From Pampus argenteus (lineage: Eukaryota > Chordata > Actinopteri > Scombriformes > Stromateidae), in contig CM072861.1 in assembly GCA_036937835.1 (NCBI GenBank), forward strand, positions 20,698,001-20,762,000: 64,000 nucleotides of DNA, given 5' to 3'. This document shows, piece after piece, positions 60,035 to 64,000 of the stretch. The notes beneath the pieces are model-generated. The model was not told the origin of the DNA. It made no database searches and saw only the letters and a list, made by a program, of their open reading frames with translations. Within the stretch, counting starts at the first letter, position 1. Each line of letters starts with the position of its first letter. A program made the position numbers and the translations under genes.

Positions 60035-61080
60035 TTACAATTCAGAAGTCCCCAGACTAATAAATAGACGTATTTCCACAGGGAAGTAAAGCAGAAAGCT
60101 TTTGTAGATTTGCGATAATGCCGGTTTAATATACTTGTTTAAAGTGAAACATGAGATCTAAAGAAGAAAGAAAGAGACAATGCTCATTTGATGGAGGAAG
60201 AGCTGCATGAAAATGTCCCGCGAATGAGTTCACTGGAAGGATTTCAACAAAACTTCAAATCAGAGAGGTAGATATAAAGAGCTTAACTCTGCTTTTAACA
60301 TGCCATGATAATGTTTGATGTGTCAGCTCATTGCATTTCACTCTATTTAGAAATGCAGTCAAAGAATGAAATGAATCCCCTTAAGATGTCCCCAAGGGAA
60401 GTTCTTCCTGTTTTTTTTTTTTGTTTTTGTTTCTCTTTTTTCCCCTCCTCCTCCTCCATCTGTCAAAATCATACTCTCACTCCAATACACAGCCTGCGGA
60501 CTATATAAAATGAGAAGGTTGTCGTAAATGTATATTAAGCTTTTTAGAAGCACAGTTGACAACTACCGAGGGCCAAATCGCTCAGTTGAAGCAGAACCTG
60601 TTCTCAGGCAAAACGTAGCATCCTCATAATCCGGGTCATATATCGAGAGATATAGGAGGAGTATCATACATACATATGTGCACATATTGGAAAAATATTT
60701 TAAAAAAAAGTTTGCTCTCAGGATAACCCTGCATAAGATACTTTAGTAGATACTGTTGGAGATAGAAAATAATAATAATTAGTACTTAGCTAAGACTGAC
60801 ACTTTGAGTTTTACTTTCTTTCTTTTTTTAAGCATTGTGCAGCATTGTGTTGAGGTTTCTGCCCGGTAGAAATATAACTACGGTGAGTTTGGCTTCTGTT
60901 GCTGACCTTTTGTTGCTGCAGGTGCTCCACTCTGCTTGGATTTTAGCTGCAAACCAGCGATGTCATTTTGTATGACTTGCCAGGCAGGCAGCACTAGTGA
61001 GTTTAGGCAGCTTGTGTTCAGGTTGTTACTGCAACCTCTCTTTTTCCTTTTAGCTGAACTGCCGGGGTTTGTCTTTATAT
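60035..61080. other. Unique stretch
   Basis: A pyrimidine-rich patch lies at 60410-60460. No exon is recognised. Confidence 0.5.
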
Positions 61081-61084
61081 CCTC

Positions 61085-61110
61085 CACACACACACACACA
61101 CACACACACA
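61085..61110. repeat. (CA)13 microsatellite
   Basis: Uninterrupted CA dinucleotides. Confidence 0.95.
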
Positions 61111-61114
61111 GTAG

Positions 61115-62570
61115 TTGGCGTTACACCAGATGAACCGACCAAAGTAGAACGCAAGCTTATCTGCATAACCCCACTTTCCGCAGAGTAAAAGAAGTGAGAT
61201 GCAACAACAGCTGGCCTTCTACCATCCCTTAGGACTTGGTGAAGTGCAGAATTAAACTCTGCTAACTCCTAAGGATCTGCTCCCACTCGCATTGAACTTA
61301 AATCCTCCGGGACACGAGAAATCCCAGAGGATTTAAATTGCACCTTGTACCTGACAAGTAGGATATCGGCGAGCTTGTACTGTACTGCTTCATACTGTAA
61401 ATAACCTCATCGGTGGTGTTTATGCAGTGAAAGGAACATGAACATGCAGTAATGTAACGAGATCTACGTTTTTGTGTAAGAGTAGCACGAGTTTTTTTTG
61501 GACGTCATTGCGGAGTCGTCAGGTTGGTTTCAAGGATTATTAGGTGAGTTTGTGCTGTCAGGGACGTGGGCTATTAAAGCTGGTATAATGGGTGTGTATC
61601 CTATCAATCTAACGCTATAGAGTATCATCAGTACTGTAGACCTTGGTGTGATGGCAGCTCAAGAGCGTCTTTTCCATTAAGTCATAATAACGCTTCTTTC
61701 ATTTTTTTTTTTATTAGTTCAGCAACAGTTAATTAGAATTATGTACGTGGAATCGATTGCTTTGTCGTATGTTTTCCCAGTATAGAATAACTGTGTTGAA
61801 TAACTAATTTTACAGTAATACCATGCATCGCTTAATGTCCTAATTTATGATACGAAATTTTCCATGCTTGTGTTGGGAAATGCTTTGTGTTTACCGCTGT
61901 TGAATCTGTTTACTGTTGGATCTCAAAATAAATATCCCCCTTTTGAAATGCAAATCGCGGCGTGCACAAAAGATAAAGAAATGTGTGCTCTGCCGTGTTT
62001 TCTGCTTCTCTCCTCTTGCTGTGGGGAGCATTTAGCGTGTGCATCCTGCGCTTAAACATTAGGGTTGTGAAGATGCTGTTGTCATTTGCTATGGTGTCAT
62101 TTAAAAGAGTATCTCGTCATTTTTCCAGCATCTTCTGACCACTACCAAAAACACCACAGCATTTGCATCATTATTGCAAGTCTGAATAATAAATAAATTA
62201 TGCTCAGCGGGTTCAAATAAATGCTAAAATCTGACTGTTGGTTGTATAAAAATGTTGTTTAGTTGCATGAAAATGAATCCGCTGTCCGGAATGAAGGATG
62301 CGTAGATTTATCAGATTATTGAGACTTTTGATCTTCCAGCTGAGCTTTGAGCTCGTATCTCTTTGTACAATGACACTTGGGAACTTATTCATCTTTGGCG
62401 CTTGACGTTTCAGATGCCTTTTTGAGTGTTGGAAAGATGTGTGAGTGTTAATCAGAGGAGCTCCTGAGCAATCATGAGAGAAATGTAATAAAACATGTAT
62501 AAATGTGGTAAAGGGGATCCTCACATTGGCTACTGCACTTCGTATCTCCCTGCAGATTGATTTCTGTCCT
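61115..62570. other. Unique stretch with a PORE-like POU site
   Basis: TTTTGAAATGCAAAT at 61941-61955 matches the palindromic Oct element ATTTGAAATGCAAAT at 14 of 15 positions. A short inverted repeat, TTAAATCCTC/GAGGATTTAA, lies at 61298-61336. No exon is recognised. Confidence 0.5.
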
Positions 62571-62573
62571 GTG

Positions 62574-62594
62574 CAGCAGCAGCAGCAGCAGCAG
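62574..62594. repeat. (CAG)7 microsatellite
   Basis: Seven CAG triplets. In one frame they would encode Gln, but no gene context supports translation. Confidence 0.95.
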
Positions 62595-62906
62595 TCAACT
62601 AAATATGTTATAGACTGTCTCTCTGTTCAAGCTCAGGAAATTACAAATGGATATTTAATGAACTGGGTGGACTTCAATATATCACTTCTACATGTGCACA
62701 TACAGTATGTGGGAAGAAAGAAATGAATGTAGAAGGCAAAAATCTGTTGGTCAAGAAATGAATGTGCTTTTATCTCATCATCGCAGTCTTAAATTAGACC
62801 GCCGTCGACTCCTGCGAGGAATTTCATGCAAAAATAAAGTACCATATATCTTCCGTTTTATCAGGCATTGACATGGAGGGTGAGATTAACGTCATCCTGC
62901 TGCAGC

Positions 62907-62907
<1 letters not shown>

Positions 62908-62950
<43 letters not shown>
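62908..62950. repeat. (TA)21 microsatellite
   Basis: Uninterrupted TA dinucleotides, self-complementary and so able to extrude as a cruciform. Confidence 0.97.
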
Positions 62951-62953
<3 letters not shown>

Positions 62954-62995
62954 GAGATGAAAAGATAAGATTGTCCAATTGATGCAGGATACTAA

Positions 62996-63007
62996 ATGCA
63001 TATGCAT
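62996..63007. promoter_or_regulatory. POU-dimer MORE site
   Basis: ATGCATATGCAT is identical to the MORE palindrome bound by POU-domain homodimers (OCT1, OCT4, BRN2). It lies 46 bases after a (TA)n. Confidence 0.4.
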
Positions 63008-63009
63008 GT

Positions 63010-64000
63010 TCTAAATGACATTCATTTACAAGAGTAAAATAAAACAGCCCATTTCAACCTAGAGTCACAGAATTTTATACTCTGTAGGCTAAACTTAGAC
63101 ATCCTTCTTCCTAGCTTGAGGCAAAAGAGGACTCTGAGAACTGGTAGCAATAGTGACACGTGACAATGACATTGCTCACAAAATACCTCATAAAAATTAA
63201 CTGATTCATCACCATAAATTTTCACTTTTTTTGTCTCTCGGTGATGTGACAGAATCGTGCCGTATGATTTTTATTCTATAGCTTTTGGATTAAATTGCTT
63301 GTGTTCTTACAGTGATTACATGTCTAAGATCATAATTATAACCTACTTTTTTTCTTTTTTCTTTTTTTTTTTGGCTTTAGCAGAGCTGTATTACTATATT
63401 TGAATGAATGGAGTGCTGAAAGCAAGACTATGTTAGGAATGACATCAAACAAACAAGGCTACGCCAAGAGAGAAGATTAATGCTTCTGCTTCATGTACAC
63501 ATAATATACATTTCTCTTAGAAACAAACTGGTCTTATTTTAAGTAACAGTAAGCCCCGAATGATGAATCATACAACCTAGTTGCTACTAGTTGCTGTAAC
63601 TCTGTTAATTGTGCAGTTCTTTGTTATATACACTGTAATCCTTCACTAGTAAGGTCCGACAGAAGACAAGAAATATCAAAGACACACCAGGGTGTTTTGT
63701 GAATTCCTCCTCCACACTCAAGTGCTTTCCCTTGTTGCTGAATAGAAACGCTTTTGATCTAAAACTTGAGGCCGCTGTGTTCTCAGATGACAATGAATAT
63801 TACATGGAAACAGCCTTGAGATGCAATTTGGCTTCCTGTCCTCCACAATGATGCAGCGTTTGTCAACAGGGGCTCGACCACAAGTAGGACTGGAGAGGGG
63901 GAAAAAAAAAACACAGCCTGAAACTCTCCGCAGACTTTCACGGGATTAGTAGCGTAAATAGTTTAACTAGCCTCGGTGACAGCTGCTGTCACCTAATTAA
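63010..64000. other. Unique AT-rich stretch
   Basis: A T-rich run lies at 63347-63373. No exon or mobile element is recognised to the window end. Confidence 0.5.

Noticed and set aside
27891..61110. Regular spacing of CA/TG microsatellites as a CRISPR-like or satellite array
   Set aside because: They are isolated dinucleotide runs at irregular distances with unrelated flanks.
61298..61336. Inverted repeat TTAAATCCTC/GAGGATTTAA, 19-base loop
   Set aside because: Ten-base arms at this spacing are expected about once or twice by chance in a window this size.
62574..62594. (CAG)7 as a polyglutamine-coding exon
   Set aside because: The surrounding frame is only 73 codons, has no homology and runs into AT-rich text.

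Overview
This window looks like vertebrate, specifically teleost and probably percomorph, nuclear DNA. It is AT-rich and full of long A/T homopolymers and (CA)n, (TA)n and (GA)n microsatellites. Open frames are short and scattered on both strands, and there is no operon-like packing. Several dispersed repeats match families I know as common in spiny-rayed fish genomes. I found no exon of a recognisable host gene, no tRNA or rRNA, no CRISPR array and no bacterial or viral gene. The window is best read as a gene desert or one very large intron; the sequence alone does not say which.

Layout. 1-10 kb: unique AT-rich DNA opening with a C-rich and a G-rich tract that could form G-quadruplexes on opposite strands. 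10.7-11.5 kb: two old non-autonomous repeats side by side. 13-19 kb: small fossils, including a possible LINE/SINE tail, a percomorph repeat ending in GACA units, a second copy of the 10.7 kb family and a tRNA-derived SINE head. 19-35 kb: unique DNA with several blocks that read like developmental enhancers. 35.5 kb: a short MITE with inverted ends. 44.6-47.2 kb: a repeat cluster holding a percomorph repeat, an antisense LINE fossil (the linker between endonuclease and reverse transcriptase) and a unit-structured repeat. 48.9-50.65 kb: the best-defined element of the window, a complete-ended hAT transposon with a perfect 8-bp target duplication. It keeps the last third of a transposase and carries a decayed pogo-like fragment whose helix-turn-helix coding sequence is folded into a perfect 59-bp palindrome. 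50.7-64 kb: unique DNA with enhancer-like blocks, purine-rich tracts, a (TG)35 and a long (TA)n.

No genes act together here. The likely host function is regulatory. Sites of POU-dimer (MORE and PORE) type, a TCF/LEF inverted pair, a SOX inverted pair and a triple TFAP2-like array lie in unique sequence. These are motif matches made by eye. Cross-species alignment would decide which blocks are conserved. Repeat family attributions rest on recall of consensus sequences and on structure visible here, not on a database search.
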